This document shows positions 32,365 to 41,649 of a stretch of 64,000 nucleotides of DNA, in pieces. How positions within the stretch are numbered: position 1 is the first letter of the stretch; every line of letters starts with the position of its first letter. A program made the position numbers and the translations under genes. The stretch lies in NCBI GenBank assembly GCA_964404985.1, contig CAYOMD010000012.1, positions 5,201 to 69,200 on the forward strand. The letters are read 5' to 3'. Under the pieces are notes generated by a model that had not been told where the DNA came from, did no database searches, and saw only the letters and a program-made list of their open reading frames with translations. The stretch is from Hankyongella sp964404985. GTDB lineage: Bacteria; Pseudomonadota; Alphaproteobacteria; Sphingomonadales; Sphingomonadaceae.

Positions 32365-33327
32365 TTACTTCTGGTCGATCCCCAGCGTGCCACGCAGGAT
32401 ATAGAGCGGTCGGCCCTTCACCTCGTAGAAGATGCGGGCAATATACTCGCCGATCACGCCAAGGCCAATCAGGGTCAGGCTGTTGAACAGCAGCACGAAC
32501 GAGATCAAGGACGCATAGCCCGGCACCGTATTGCCGAACAGCAGCGTAGTCAGCACGATATAGATCATGAAGAATAGTGCAAAAGCGGCACCAGCCAGCC
32601 CGATGTAGGTCCAGATTTTCAAAGGCGCCGAGCTGAACGAGACGATGCCCTCCAGCGCCAGCGTCCACAGCTTCCACGCACGGAACTTGGTGGTGCCGGC
32701 GGCGCGCTGCGGCCGGGCGTATTCCACTACGGTCTGGCGAAAGCCGAGGCTGGCGAAGATGCCTTTCATGAAGCGCGTGCGCTCCCGGTACTGGCGCAGC
32801 ACCGCCACCACGCGCTGGTCCATCAGGCGGAAATCACCGACATTGTCCGGCAGCTTCACGTCGCTGACCTGGTTCATCACCTGGTAGAAACCGTTGGCGG
32901 TCAACCGCTTCAGGAAACCGTCCTCAGAGCGGTCGCTGCGCCGCGCCAGCACCATGTCATATCCGGCACGCCACTGCGCGACCATGCGCGCGATGACGTC
33001 CGGCGGGTCCTGCAGGTCGACATCCATCGGGATGACGGCGCGACCGTGCGCATGGTCCAGCCCGGCGGTCAGGGCGATTTCCTTGCCGTGGTTGCGGGCG
33101 AAGTCGACCAGCTTGACCCGCGGGTCGCGCGCGTGGAGTGACGCGATGATCTCCGGCGTGCGGTCCCGGCTGCCGTCGTTGACGAACACGATATCCCAGT
33201 CCGGTGTGATGTCGTCGAGCACCGGGCACATGGCGGCGTAGAACATCTCGATGACGGCTTCTTCATTGAAGACCGGCACGACGATTGTGAGCTCCGGCTG
33301 GACTGCGGCTGGCTGCGTTTCGGTCAT
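32365..33327 (-). CDS. Glycosyltransferase family 2, membrane (GtrB/DPM-like)
   Basis: This 320-residue protein has a GT-A domain (about 10-230) with VVPVFNEE, VNDGSRDRT and the metal motif DVDLQDPPD. Two C-terminal membrane helices (about 235-300) follow, with RPLYILR at the end. This is the bactoprenol glucosyltransferase/dolichol-phosphate mannosyltransferase type, which loads undecaprenyl phosphate with a sugar on the cytoplasmic face. It lies 23 bp before the SIMPL gene and 48 bp after gshB. Confidence 0.9.
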   Translation of the reverse strand: MTETQPAAVQPELTIVVPVFNEEAVIEMFYAAMCPVLDDITPDWDIVFVNDGSRDRTPEIIASLHARDPRVKLVDFARNHGKEIALTAGLDHAHGRAVIPMDVDLQDPPDVIARMVAQWRAGYDMVLARRSDRSEDGFLKRLTANGFYQVMNQVSDVKLPDNVGDFRLMDQRVVAVLRQYRERTRFMKGIFASLGFRQTVVEYARPQRAAGTTKFRAWKLWTLALEGIVSFSSAPLKIWTYIGLAGAAFALFFMIYIVLTTLLFGNTVPGYASLISFVLLFNSLTLIGLGVIGEYIARIFYEVKGRPLYILRGTLGIDQK

Positions 33328-33375
33328 GCACTTCCCCCTAAACTCTTGTGGTGTAGCGCGCCGGCCTTAACAGTT

Positions 33376-34323
33376 TCAATTGGCGATACGCGCCTCGATC
33401 GCGCCCCAGATGCGCGCGGGCGTGTTGGTGCCGTTGAAGGCGTCGATGGCGACAATCCCGGTGGGCGAGGTGACGTTGATCTCGGTCAGGTAGCCGTCGA
33501 TGACGTCGATGCCGACAAACAGCAGCCCGCGCGCCTTCAGGTCCGGGCCGATGGTCGCGCAGATCTCCTGCTCGCGGGCGGTCAGGTCGGTCGAGGCCGC
33601 GCGACCGCCGGCGGCCAGGTTGGAGCGGATTTCGCCGTTCCTTGGCACCCGGTTGATCGCCCCGGCCGGCGCGCCGTCCACCAGCACGATCCGTTTATCG
33701 CCGAGCCGAACCTGCGGCAGGAACTTCTGCACCATGAACGGCTCGCGCATCTGACCACTGAACATCTCGACCAGCGCCGGCAGGTTCGGGTCGCCCGCGC
33801 CGATGTGAAAGACACCGGCCCCCGCGTTGCCGAACAGCGGCTTGACCACGATCTCACGATGACGGGCGCGGAATGCCTCCGCCTCGTCCAGACGGCGGGT
33901 CACCAGGGTCGGCGGCATCAGGTGCTGGTAGCGCAGGACGAACAGCTTCTCCGGCGCGTTGCGCACTTCGGCGGGGTCATTGACCACCAGCGTATCCGGC
34001 TGGACCATCTCCAGCAGGTGGGTCGCAGTGATGTAGGCCATGTCAAACGGCGGGTCCTGACGCATCAGCACCACATCCACATCCCGGCGCAGGTCAAGGG
34101 TGACGCGCTCGCCGGCTGTATAGTGCGCACCGGCAATGCGCTGGACGCTGACCGGGCGCGCCTGTGCCCGCACGACGCCCTCGTCGCAGGTCAAGTCCGT
34201 TGCGAGATAATGGTAGAGGCTATGGCCACGCTCCTGCGCCTCCAGCATCAGTGCGAACGTCGAGTCGCCCTGGATGTTGATCGTCTCCAGCGGGTCCATC
34301 TGCACCGCAACGCGCAAGGGCAT
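33376..34323 (-). CDS. gshB: Glutathione synthase
   Basis: This 315-residue ATP-grasp ligase joins gamma-glutamylcysteine and glycine. It has MDPLETINIQGDST at the N terminus, RQDPPFDMAYITATHLLE, VVKPLFGNAGAGVF and the C-terminal GIDVIDGYLTEINVTSPTG. The length matches the family (about 315). It lies in the rsmI–yraN–gshB grouping common to alphaproteobacteria. Confidence 0.96.
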   Translation of the reverse strand: MPLRVAVQMDPLETINIQGDSTFALMLEAQERGHSLYHYLATDLTCDEGVVRAQARPVSVQRIAGAHYTAGERVTLDLRRDVDVVLMRQDPPFDMAYITATHLLEMVQPDTLVVNDPAEVRNAPEKLFVLRYQHLMPPTLVTRRLDEAEAFRARHREIVVKPLFGNAGAGVFHIGAGDPNLPALVEMFSGQMREPFMVQKFLPQVRLGDKRIVLVDGAPAGAINRVPRNGEIRSNLAAGGRAASTDLTAREQEICATIGPDLKARGLLFVGIDVIDGYLTEINVTSPTGIVAIDAFNGTNTPARIWGAIEARIAN

Positions 34324-34397
34324 GGTCAGTCTCCTGTCTCGTGAGCGGCGACAATGCCCGGCAGGAACGGGGCGTCAATGCTGAAAGCCGAAAACAA

Positions 34398-35213
34398 TCA
34401 GTTCATCGATCGCGTGAGGCCGTCGAGCGCCAGCCGGATCTGGGCCGCAATCTCCGGGCTGCGCGTGGTCTCCAGCATGGCAACGAGCGACGCCCGCGCG
34501 GCGCGCACCAGCCCCAGGGCTTGCTCCAGGCGTGCGCGTTCCCACCAGAGGCCGGTGAAGGTCGGTGCAATAGCCGTCATCCGCATGTGCATCGTGTGGG
34601 CACGGGTCAGGTTGCCGTCGCGCTCGGCCCTCGCGGCGATGTTGTTCAACAGGCGGATGAGAATGGCGCGGTTGGAGAGAGCCTGGAGGTGCTCTGTCAC
34701 CACTGGGGTCTCTCCGCCGGTCGCGCGGCGCACCAGCAGCTCGAGGCTCGAGGGCGTGATCTGTTTGCCCTGGTCAAACGGGTCCTGCAGCACGGCACCT
34801 GAGCCATCGCCGATCCGGATGAGAAAGTGGGCCGGGATATTCAGGCCGTCAGCATGCCAGCCGGCTAGCCGGGCGATGCTGAGATAGAGGATCGAGAGGG
34901 AGACCGGCAAACCACGCTTGCGATCGATGACATCGAGCATATTGGCGTTGGCCGGGTCTTCATAGGTCGCGCGGTCGCCTTCATAGCTGTTGCGCCGGAA
35001 CAGGACGTAGGACAGCAGGGTTGCCTGCTCGTGCGGGAGCGCGATGCTGCGGCCCAGGCTGGTGGCAGTCTCCACCATGCGCAGCAGATGGTCGCGGTAG
35101 GATTGCAGGGACGCGCCGGGGCGGTCCAGCGCGCCGAGTTCCAACGCCGCGTCGGCAAGGTCGATCTCGCCATCGGACAATGCGCCGATGCGCTCGAGTG
35201 GGGCCGGGGTCAT
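34398..35213 (-). CDS. SirB1-like transglutaminase-fold protein
   Basis: This 271-residue protein has the SirB1/UPF0162 pattern: SYVLFRRNSYEGDRATYEDPANANMLD-type segment (about 68-94), RKRGLPVSLSILYL and GLNIPAHFLIRIG. TPR-like helices follow toward the C terminus. The fold is transglutaminase-like but the family lacks a confirmed activity. Its start overlaps the yraN stop by 4 bases (ATGA). Confidence 0.87.
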   Translation of the reverse strand: MTPAPLERIGALSDGEIDLADAALELGALDRPGASLQSYRDHLLRMVETATSLGRSIALPHEQATLLSYVLFRRNSYEGDRATYEDPANANMLDVIDRKRGLPVSLSILYLSIARLAGWHADGLNIPAHFLIRIGDGSGAVLQDPFDQGKQITPSSLELLVRRATGGETPVVTEHLQALSNRAILIRLLNNIAARAERDGNLTRAHTMHMRMTAIAPTFTGLWWERARLEQALGLVRAARASLVAMLETTRSPEIAAQIRLALDGLTRSMN

Positions 35214-35569
35214 CGTGCACCCTCCAAAACGATATTGCGAAGGTGCCTTGGGAATCGATTGGGTGCAACTAGAATGGCGTCGATTCTGATGAAATCAGCG
35301 TCATCAGCATAGCGCGCCGCGATCAGTTCTGCCGCCCGGCACACGCGTGACATACCGCGCGGCGTCAGCGCGGCGTTGGCCTCATCAAGCGTCGGGCGGG
35401 CCTTGACCTCGATGAATGCGGTGGTGCGTCCGCGCCGGGCGATGATGTCCACCTCGCCGACCGGGGTGCTAACCCGGCGTGCCAGAACAGCGTAACCCTT
35501 CAGGCTGAGCCAGAGGCAGGCAAGGTCCTCGCCGCGCCGCCCGCGCCGTTCCGCCGCCTGGCGCTTCAT
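35210..35569 (-). CDS. YraN family (UPF0102) nuclease-fold protein
   Basis: This 119-residue restriction-endonuclease-like protein has GRRGEDLACLWLSLKGY, DIIARRGRTTAFIEVKAR and PRFDAI-like IRIDAILVAP. Those blocks supply Glu, Asp and EVK catalytic-type residues. The biological role is undetermined. It is translationally coupled to rsmI upstream and the SirB1-like gene downstream (ATGA overlaps). Confidence 0.92.
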   Translation of the reverse strand: MKRQAAERRGRRGEDLACLWLSLKGYAVLARRVSTPVGEVDIIARRGRTTAFIEVKARPTLDEANAALTPRGMSRVCRAAELIAARYADDADFIRIDAILVAPNRFPRHLRNIVLEGAR

Positions 35570-36411
35570 GGTTTCAGCGCCAGCGCGCGCTCGTAGACCT
35601 GGGCGCGCGGCAGGCCGGTCTGCACTGCGACCAATGCGGCGGCATCCTTGGTGCGGTGCGTGCGCAGCGCATCGGTCAACAGCGCATCGACATCCTGATC
35701 GCTGGCGGCGGGTTGCGCCGTCGGCGGGCCGATCAGCACGACCAGCTCGCCGCGCGGCGGACCCTGCTCGGCATAGCGTGCCGCCAATGCGGCCAGGCTG
35801 CCGCGCTGCACCTCCTCATGGAGTTTGGTAAGTTCACGCGCGACTGCGGCGTCGCGCAGACCGAGCACGTGCGCGGCATCCGCCAGCATGGCGGCCAGAC
35901 GGGACGCTCCTTCGTAGAACACCAGTGTCGCGGGCACAGCCGCCAGTTCGGCGAGTGAGGATTGCCGCGCTCCGGACTTGGGGGGCAGAAAGCCGCAAAA
36001 GCAGAAGCGGTCAGTCGGCAGTCCGGCCAGTGTGAGTGCAGTGATCGCCGCACAGGCACCGGGGGCTGCCGTGACCGGAACACCGGCCTCCAGCGCCGCC
36101 TGCACCAGCTTCAGCCCGGGGTCGGAGACCAGCGGCGTACCGGCATCGCTGACCAGCGCGACGGTCGCCCCGCCGAGCATCCGCGTGATGAGCTGCGGGC
36201 GCATGGCCGGCGCATTATGGTCATGGTAGGGGATGACCGGCGTTCCCAGCCCCAGATGCCGAAGCAACTTGGCCGCAACCCGCGTGTCCTCTGCGGCGAT
36301 GAGGTCGACCTGGCCCAACGTTTCGATCGCGCGCAAGGTGATGTCACCGAGATTGCCGATGGGCGTGGCGACGATATGGAGGCCGGGTGCAAGCGGTTTC
36401 AGAGGCGTCAT
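35566..36411 (-). CDS. rsmI: 16S rRNA (cytidine-1402-2'-O)-methyltransferase
   Basis: This 281-residue SPOUT-like/tetrapyrrole-methylase-fold enzyme opens with LHIVATPIGNLGDITLRA and includes LIAAEDTR, LVSDAGTPLVSDPG and GFLPPK, the RsmI signatures. It 2'-O-methylates C1402 of 16S rRNA. It is the first gene of the leftward operon, divergent from the penicillin-binding-protein activator, an arrangement widely conserved next to yraN. Confidence 0.95.
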   Translation of the reverse strand: MTPLKPLAPGLHIVATPIGNLGDITLRAIETLGQVDLIAAEDTRVAAKLLRHLGLGTPVIPYHDHNAPAMRPQLITRMLGGATVALVSDAGTPLVSDPGLKLVQAALEAGVPVTAAPGACAAITALTLAGLPTDRFCFCGFLPPKSGARQSSLAELAAVPATLVFYEGASRLAAMLADAAHVLGLRDAAVARELTKLHEEVQRGSLAALAARYAEQGPPRGELVVLIGPPTAQPAASDQDVDALLTDALRTHRTKDAAALVAVQTGLPRAQVYERALALKP

Positions 36412-36543
36412 ACCCCGTTATGGCGATCTTGCGCCGACAGGAAAAGCTATCGTGTGCGTCTCGCCGCGATCAAGGTATGCAATCGCCAGCCGAGTGCGCT
36501 ATGCCAGCAGCGTTAGGCGTCCCGAGCGGTTAGGGTCAATGGA

Positions 36544-37854
36544 ATGAGTGAGCGTTTGAGTTTGCAGCGGCATGCTGGCCGTTCATGGGCAAGCATCGGA
36601 GTTGCATTGGCGCTGTTTGCGACGGCCTGCAGCCCCACCAAGGCACCACCGGCACCACAGCCGCCTGCGCCTGCAGCCGTGACACCGCAGGTTCAGGTGC
36701 CGAAGTCCAGGCCGGTCGAGCGTCCGAACGTTGCGCCGCCGCAGCATCGTATTGCCCTGCTGGCGCCGATGACCGGGGTCAATGCCGCCATTGGCCAGTC
36801 CTTCGCCAATGCCGCCAACCTCGCCTTGCTGGACCGCAACAGCCAGCGCATCAAACTGACAGTCTATAACACGACGCCCGGCGCGATCTCTGCAGCACAG
36901 CGCGCGCTGGCGGATGGGTCCACGCTCATCCTGGGGCCGTTCCTCGGCAGCGAGGCGCGTCAGATTGCGCCGGTCGCGGTTGCTGCACGCGTGCCCATCC
37001 TGTCCTTTTCCAACGATGCGAGCGTGGCAGGTGGCGGCGTTTACCTGATGGGCTATATGCCGGAGCAGGAGACCGAGCGGGTTGTCGCGTTTGCCGCGCG
37101 CCAGGGCGCCAAGCGTTTTGCCGCCCTCACCCCGAGCGACGCCTACGGTGCCCGGGTCTCGGCGAGTTTTGCCGCTGCCGTCAAACGCGCCGGCGGGCAG
37201 TTGGTAGCGATCCAGAGCTATCCGCGCGACCGCACCAAGATCGCGGCTGCGGCCCGTCGCGTCGCGAAGTATGACGAGCGACTGGCGCGCGCGCGGGCCA
37301 ATGTGCAAGCTGGTGTGGGCGGGGTCGTCAAGTCTGCCGCCAATACCCTGCCACCACCCGATTTCGATGTGTTGCTGATTGCCGATGCCGGTTCGCTCAC
37401 CCGTGCCTTCCTGCCGGCGCTGGCGCAATATGGTGTGACCACCAGCCAGGTGCGCTTCCTCGGGCCGGGCCTGTGGTCGACCGACCAGGGGCTGGCGCGG
37501 GAGCCTGGCCTGCAAGGAGCCTGGTTTGCGACCGTCCCCGACACGACCTTCACCCAGATCGCCGAAAGACTGCGCCAGCGCTTCGGTCTGAATGCCTCCC
37601 GCTTCGCCAGCATGAGCTACGACGCCATGCTGCTGGCGACCGCCGCAGATGCCAAGGGCTGGGCTGTCGGCACACCGTTCCCTATCCGGATGCTGACAGA
37701 CAGTGGGGGATACACCGGCGTTGACGGCCTGTTCCGCATCCTGCCGAGCGGTCTGCCCGAGCGCGGGCTGGAGGTGCGGGAACTGCGCAGCAGATTCGTG
37801 ACAGTCGATGCCGCACCGCAAGCTTTCGGCCCGGTCAACACGCCGGTAAATTAG
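36544..37854 (+). CDS. Penicillin-binding protein activator (LpoA-like lipoprotein)
   Basis: This 436-residue protein has an N-terminal lipoprotein signal ending ALALFATAC. A proline-rich linker follows, then a periplasmic ligand-binding type I domain (HRIALLAPMTGVNAAIG, GPFLGSEARQIAPVAVA, LTPSDAYGARV). It resembles the C-terminal domain of LpoA, which activates PBP1A at the outer membrane. It has no N-terminal TPR domain and no AAA-type domain. The stop codon TAG falls within the left end of a palindromic element. Confidence 0.87.
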   Translation: MSERLSLQRHAGRSWASIGVALALFATACSPTKAPPAPQPPAPAAVTPQVQVPKSRPVERPNVAPPQHRIALLAPMTGVNAAIGQSFANAANLALLDRNSQRIKLTVYNTTPGAISAAQRALADGSTLILGPFLGSEARQIAPVAVAARVPILSFSNDASVAGGGVYLMGYMPEQETERVVAFAARQGAKRFAALTPSDAYGARVSASFAAAVKRAGGQLVAIQSYPRDRTKIAAAARRVAKYDERLARARANVQAGVGGVVKSAANTLPPPDFDVLLIADAGSLTRAFLPALAQYGVTTSQVRFLGPGLWSTDQGLAREPGLQGAWFATVPDTTFTQIAERLRQRFGLNASRFASMSYDAMLLATAADAKGWAVGTPFPIRMLTDSGGYTGVDGLFRILPSGLPERGLEVRELRSRFVTVDAAPQAFGPVNTPVN

Positions 37855-37880
37855 AGTCTGATGACTTTACATCGATCCAT

Positions 37881-37971
37881 TCGTCATCGCGAGGCCACGC
37901 AGTGGCCGTGGCGATCCAGGAAACGCATAGGCTGGATTGCTTCGCAAGCCATAGGCCCGCTCGCAATGACG
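37881..37971. repeat. REP-like inverted pair (type 2)
   Basis: This element begins cgtcatcgcgaggccac, has a hairpin around agtggcc, then gatcca. It ends with tggattgc...ctcgcaatgacg, the outer ends being inverted repeats. The same sequence type recurs at 60293-60385. Confidence 0.8.
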
Positions 37972-38020
37972 GATAGGTTTCTATCAATGAGATTTGGTAT
38001 CAGTGCAGCAGAAGAAACCC

Positions 38021-38110
38021 CGTCACCCTGAACTTGATTCAGGGTCCAGGTGTTATTTGGCACTGGCGCGGCGTGCATGGTCATGGATGCTGAAACACGT
38101 TCAGCATGAC
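38021..38110. repeat. REP-like inverted pair (type 3)
   Basis: This element begins cgtcaccctgaacttgattc with the hairpin ccctgaa...ttcaggg, then gtcca. It ends tggatgctgaa...ttcagcatgacg. It has the same inward-facing layout as types 1 and 2 with another hairpin sequence. Confidence 0.75.
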
Positions 38111-38169
38111 GCTCATCGGCTCAGGGCGAACGCTTTAATCAAATGTCATCCCGCTTTAATGGAGTGAGA

Positions 38170-38922
38170 TCAGCTGAAGGCGGTCGCCGGCAACACGTCG
38201 CGGAAGCTGATATGGCCGTCGAAGATGGCGAAGATCGCCAACTGGGTGCGCGTGGTGACGCTGTAGCGCGTCTTGGCCTCCGATATGTGCGAGTGCACGG
38301 TTGATTGGCCGATGCCTAGAATCGTCGCAATTTCCCACTCGGTCTTGCCCTGGGCCAGCAACGCGATCACATCGACCTGCCGGCTGGTCAGCGCCACCAC
38401 CTGCCGTGGCCGTGCCGCCCCCTTGCTGAGACGCCGCGCCGCCTCAAACCCGCAGGTTGAGAGGTAGTGCGCCGCAGGCATGACCGAGCGATGGGTTATG
38501 CCCGCGCCTTTAGCAGCCAGATTGACGGAGGCGGCGACCTCGCCATGCGCCTTGACCGGGGTCGTGAAGCCTTCGGCCAGGCCATGGCGCCGCGCATCGG
38601 CCAGGATGGTTTTCTGCCGGTCGCTCAGTGCCATGAGGTTCGGCATATCGCTCCATAGAAAAGGGGCTATGCGCTGCTCGCTGAGCATCATCACCGGATC
38701 GTCGAGGTAATAGCGCTGCGCGATCACCTCCTCGAGCCATGAGGGCGGGTAATTGCTGATCGCAACCCCGCTTTCCTGTTCGAAGTTGACATGGCTGATC
38801 AGGGCGTAGTGGCGGAAGCCAAGTTCGTTGATTGCGGCGTCGACGGTGGACTCCAGTGCCGTGAGACTCGGGGAATCGGCGATCTTGTCCGCAAAATCCT
38901 GCACCAGATCCCAGGCTGTCAT
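38170..38922 (-). CDS. LuxR-family regulator with autoinducer-binding domain
   Basis: This 250-residue protein has an N-terminal AHL-binding domain (about 20-165) and a C-terminal LuxR helix-turn-helix (about 178-235, LTSRQVDVIALLAQGKTEWE and TVHSHISEAKTRYSV). Compared with TraR, the ligand pocket has Trp62, Asp75-Pro76, Trp90 and Gly118 in the right spacing. The usual Tyr (TraR Tyr61) is Val66. No luxI-type synthase is in the window, so it is an orphan here. It starts only 5 bp after pepN and is probably co-transcribed with it. Confidence 0.88.
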   Translation of the reverse strand: MTAWDLVQDFADKIADSPSLTALESTVDAAINELGFRHYALISHVNFEQESGVAISNYPPSWLEEVIAQRYYLDDPVMMLSEQRIAPFLWSDMPNLMALSDRQKTILADARRHGLAEGFTTPVKAHGEVAASVNLAAKGAGITHRSVMPAAHYLSTCGFEAARRLSKGAARPRQVVALTSRQVDVIALLAQGKTEWEIATILGIGQSTVHSHISEAKTRYSVTTRTQLAIFAIFDGHISFRDVLPATAFS

Positions 38923-38927
38923 AATCT

Positions 38928-41531
38928 CTACCGCAGGCTTTTGGTCACCATTTCATAAACATCGCGGGAAAGGCCGGGGCGTGCAACGATTCGTTCCAGC
39001 TGAGTGCGCATTTTCAGCGCCCGCTGCTGGTCAAAGCGCTTCCAGCGGCCCAGCGGTGCGACGAGCCGGGCCGCGACCTGCCCGTTGAGCCCGTCGACAG
39101 CCAGAACCTGGTCCGCCAGCAGCGCGTAGCCTGCGCCGCCGGCGTCGTGGAAGCAGGGCTGGTTGACCGAGAAGCTGGACATGAGTGACCGCACCCGATT
39201 CGGGTTGGAGAGCGTGTAGGCCGGGTGTCCGGTCAGGGCGAGGACACGGGCGAGGGTATCCGGCTGTGCTGCCAGCGCCTGGATCGAGAACCACTTGTCG
39301 ATGACCAGCGGGTCTTTGGCCCAGGCTGCGTAAAATGCGTCCAGCGCCGCATCGCGCGCCGGGCCGCCGATATTGACCAGCGCCGTGAACGCCGCAATCC
39401 GGTCGGTCATGTTGTCGGCGCTGTCAAATTGTGACCGGCACAGAGCGACGATGCCGGGGTTTGGTGTGGCCGAGAGATATTGCAGCGCAATGCTGCGCAG
39501 CCGCCGGCGCGCTTTGGCGTCTGCAGTGAAGGCGTAGACTGGGTCTGCGAGCGTAGCGTGCAGGTGCAGCCACTGGTCCTGCAATGCCCCAGAGAGCGCC
39601 TTGCGCATTCCCATGCGCACAGAATGGATTGCATCCACTGCGACAACCGGCATCTGGTCACCGAGGTACGCCTCGCTGGGCAGCAGGATCATCTCGGCCA
39701 CCAGTGCCGGGTCCTCGATCGTGCCGGTGATCATGCTGCCGATGGTGTCGATCATCAGCTGCGGCGTCTCGACGGCTGCGCCGGAGGCGGTGCGATCAAC
39801 TGCCTCCAGCATCTGGCCGAGAAACAGTTGTTGTGCGGCCTCGAAGCGCCCGAACGAATCGCCGTCCCGCTGGGCGAGGAACGCCAGGTCTTGCAAAGAG
39901 CGGGAGCTGTGCAGGATGACCGGTGCTGAAAACCCCCGTAGCAGGCTGGGGACCGGGCGTTCGTCGATGCCCTCGAAAGTCCAGCTCTGTTCCGGTTCGG
40001 ACAGGCACAGCACCTGCTCATCCACAAGGACGCGGCCGGTCTGTGCCCCATACAAAGCCGACCGAACGGGAATCAGCATCGTCTGTTTGTCGGTTTGACC
40101 GGGCGTATCGGCCAGCGATTGCCCCAGCGTCAGGACGGCGCGCTTGCCTTGCGCGTCCCAGTCCAGCTGTGCCGTCACGATTGGAGTGCCAGCCTGGGAA
40201 TACCAACGGCGGAACTGGCGCAGGTCCGCGCCGGAGGCGTCGGCCATCGCCTGGATAAAATCATCGCAGGTCGCGGCCTGCCCGTCGTTGCGCTGGAAGT
40301 AGAGTGCCAACCCGGCATTGAAGGCGTCCGCACCCAGCATGGTCTCCAGCATGCGGATGACTTCGGCCCCCTTGTTGTAGATGGTCGCCGTATAGAAGTT
40401 GGAAATCTCGATGTAGCTGTCCGGGCGCACCGGGTGCGCCAGCGGCCCTGCATCTTCCGGGAACTGCGCGGCCCGCAGAGCCCGTACGTCCTCGATGCGC
40501 TTCAGGCCCCGGCTGCCGATATCGGACGTGAACTCCTGGTCCCGATAAACCGTCAGCCCTTCCTTGAGGCTCAGTTGGAACCAGTCGCGGCAGGTGACGC
40601 GGTTGCCGCTCCAGTTGTGGAAATACTCGTGCGCGATGACGCTTTCGATCGCGTCGAAATCGGCGTCCGTTGCGGTCTCCCGGTTGGCGAGCACGTATTT
40701 TGAGTTGAAGATATTGAGGCTCTTGTTCTCCATCGCGCCGAAGTTGAAGTCGTTGACGGCGACGATGTTGAAGATGTCGAGATCGTATTCGAGGCCGAAG
40801 CGCGATTCATCCCACGCCATGGCTTTTTTCAGCGCGGCCATGGCATGGTGCGTTCGGTCGAGATCGCCTGGCTTGACCCAGATGTGCAGCGCCACCGTAC
40901 GCCCGGAGCGGGTCACATAGCGGTCAGACAGCGCCTCGAGCGGTCCGGCGACCAGCGCAAACAGATAGCTGGGTTTGGGAAACGGATCATGCCAGCGCGC
41001 CCAGTGCCGCCCGCCGGGCAGATCGCCGATTTCCATGAGGTTGCCGTTCGAGAGCAGGACCGGAAACGCCGCCTTGTCCGCCTCGATAGTGACTGTGTAC
41101 ACCGCCATGACGTCAGGGCGATCCGGGAAGAAGGTGATGCGCCGGAACCCTTCGGCCTCGCACTGGGTGCAAAAGACCCCGTCCGACATATAGAGGCCCA
41201 TCAACTGGGTATTGGTCGCAGGATCAATCTCGGTGACGATCTCCACGTCCGCCGTATCGGCACGCAGCGGGATGCTGAGGCGGTCCGGGCGCAGAATATA
41301 TTCGCCGGGCTCGAGGGCGGCGCCGTTCACGCGCACCGACTTCAGGCTGAGAGTGTCGCCATCCAGCACAAGCGGCTTGCGGGCATCACCCTGCCGGCGC
41401 ACGCGCAGTTTGCTGGTGACGATGGTGCGCGTCGGGTCGAGGATGAAGGACAAATCGACGCGCTCGACCGCAAAGTCCGGCGCGCGATAGTCCTCAAGGC
41501 GTGTGACCGTCGGCGATCCGGCGTCCATCAT
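38928..41531 (-). CDS. pepN: Aminopeptidase N
   Basis: This 867-residue M1 metallopeptidase has the exopeptidase motif FGAMENKSLNIF, the zinc site HEYFHNWSGNRVTCRDW with the downstream glutamate in LKEGLTVYRDQEF, and a long C-terminal helical region. It is the PepN type. It removes N-terminal residues from peptides in the cytoplasm. The start at 41531 follows GGGGA; two ATGs are adjacent. It is divergent from the YeeZ-like gene and upstream of the LuxR-type gene. Confidence 0.95.
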   Translation of the reverse strand: MMDAGSPTVTRLEDYRAPDFAVERVDLSFILDPTRTIVTSKLRVRRQGDARKPLVLDGDTLSLKSVRVNGAALEPGEYILRPDRLSIPLRADTADVEIVTEIDPATNTQLMGLYMSDGVFCTQCEAEGFRRITFFPDRPDVMAVYTVTIEADKAAFPVLLSNGNLMEIGDLPGGRHWARWHDPFPKPSYLFALVAGPLEALSDRYVTRSGRTVALHIWVKPGDLDRTHHAMAALKKAMAWDESRFGLEYDLDIFNIVAVNDFNFGAMENKSLNIFNSKYVLANRETATDADFDAIESVIAHEYFHNWSGNRVTCRDWFQLSLKEGLTVYRDQEFTSDIGSRGLKRIEDVRALRAAQFPEDAGPLAHPVRPDSYIEISNFYTATIYNKGAEVIRMLETMLGADAFNAGLALYFQRNDGQAATCDDFIQAMADASGADLRQFRRWYSQAGTPIVTAQLDWDAQGKRAVLTLGQSLADTPGQTDKQTMLIPVRSALYGAQTGRVLVDEQVLCLSEPEQSWTFEGIDERPVPSLLRGFSAPVILHSSRSLQDLAFLAQRDGDSFGRFEAAQQLFLGQMLEAVDRTASGAAVETPQLMIDTIGSMITGTIEDPALVAEMILLPSEAYLGDQMPVVAVDAIHSVRMGMRKALSGALQDQWLHLHATLADPVYAFTADAKARRRLRSIALQYLSATPNPGIVALCRSQFDSADNMTDRIAAFTALVNIGGPARDAALDAFYAAWAKDPLVIDKWFSIQALAAQPDTLARVLALTGHPAYTLSNPNRVRSLMSSFSVNQPCFHDAGGAGYALLADQVLAVDGLNGQVAARLVAPLGRWKRFDQQRALKMRTQLERIVARPGLSRDVYEMVTKSLR

Positions 41532-41649
41532 GCGTAATCCCCAAGCTAGTTCTGGCATTCTGCCGGTGCATAGCCGAACGGTGGCATTTGTGCCGTTAAG
41601 GCATTATCGTTACGCGACCAACTCTCTATCAGCGCAGGGTGTCCGACAA

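Larger units (their letters stand above)
37852..38160. repeat. Composite palindromic intergenic element, copy B
   Basis: The left end is tagagtctgatgactttac and the right end is tcaaatgtcatcccgcttta, matching copies A and C. Inside are two REP-like inverted pairs (37881-37971 and 38021-38110) and a ggctcagggcgaacgctt motif (about 38117-38134). It fills almost the entire gap between the activator gene and the LuxR-type gene. There is no coding sequence in it. Confidence 0.7.
37855..38169. other. 315-bp intergenic region made of repeats
   Basis: This gap holds only the composite palindromic element (copy B) with its two REP-like inverted pairs. I see no gene. Confidence 0.7.
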
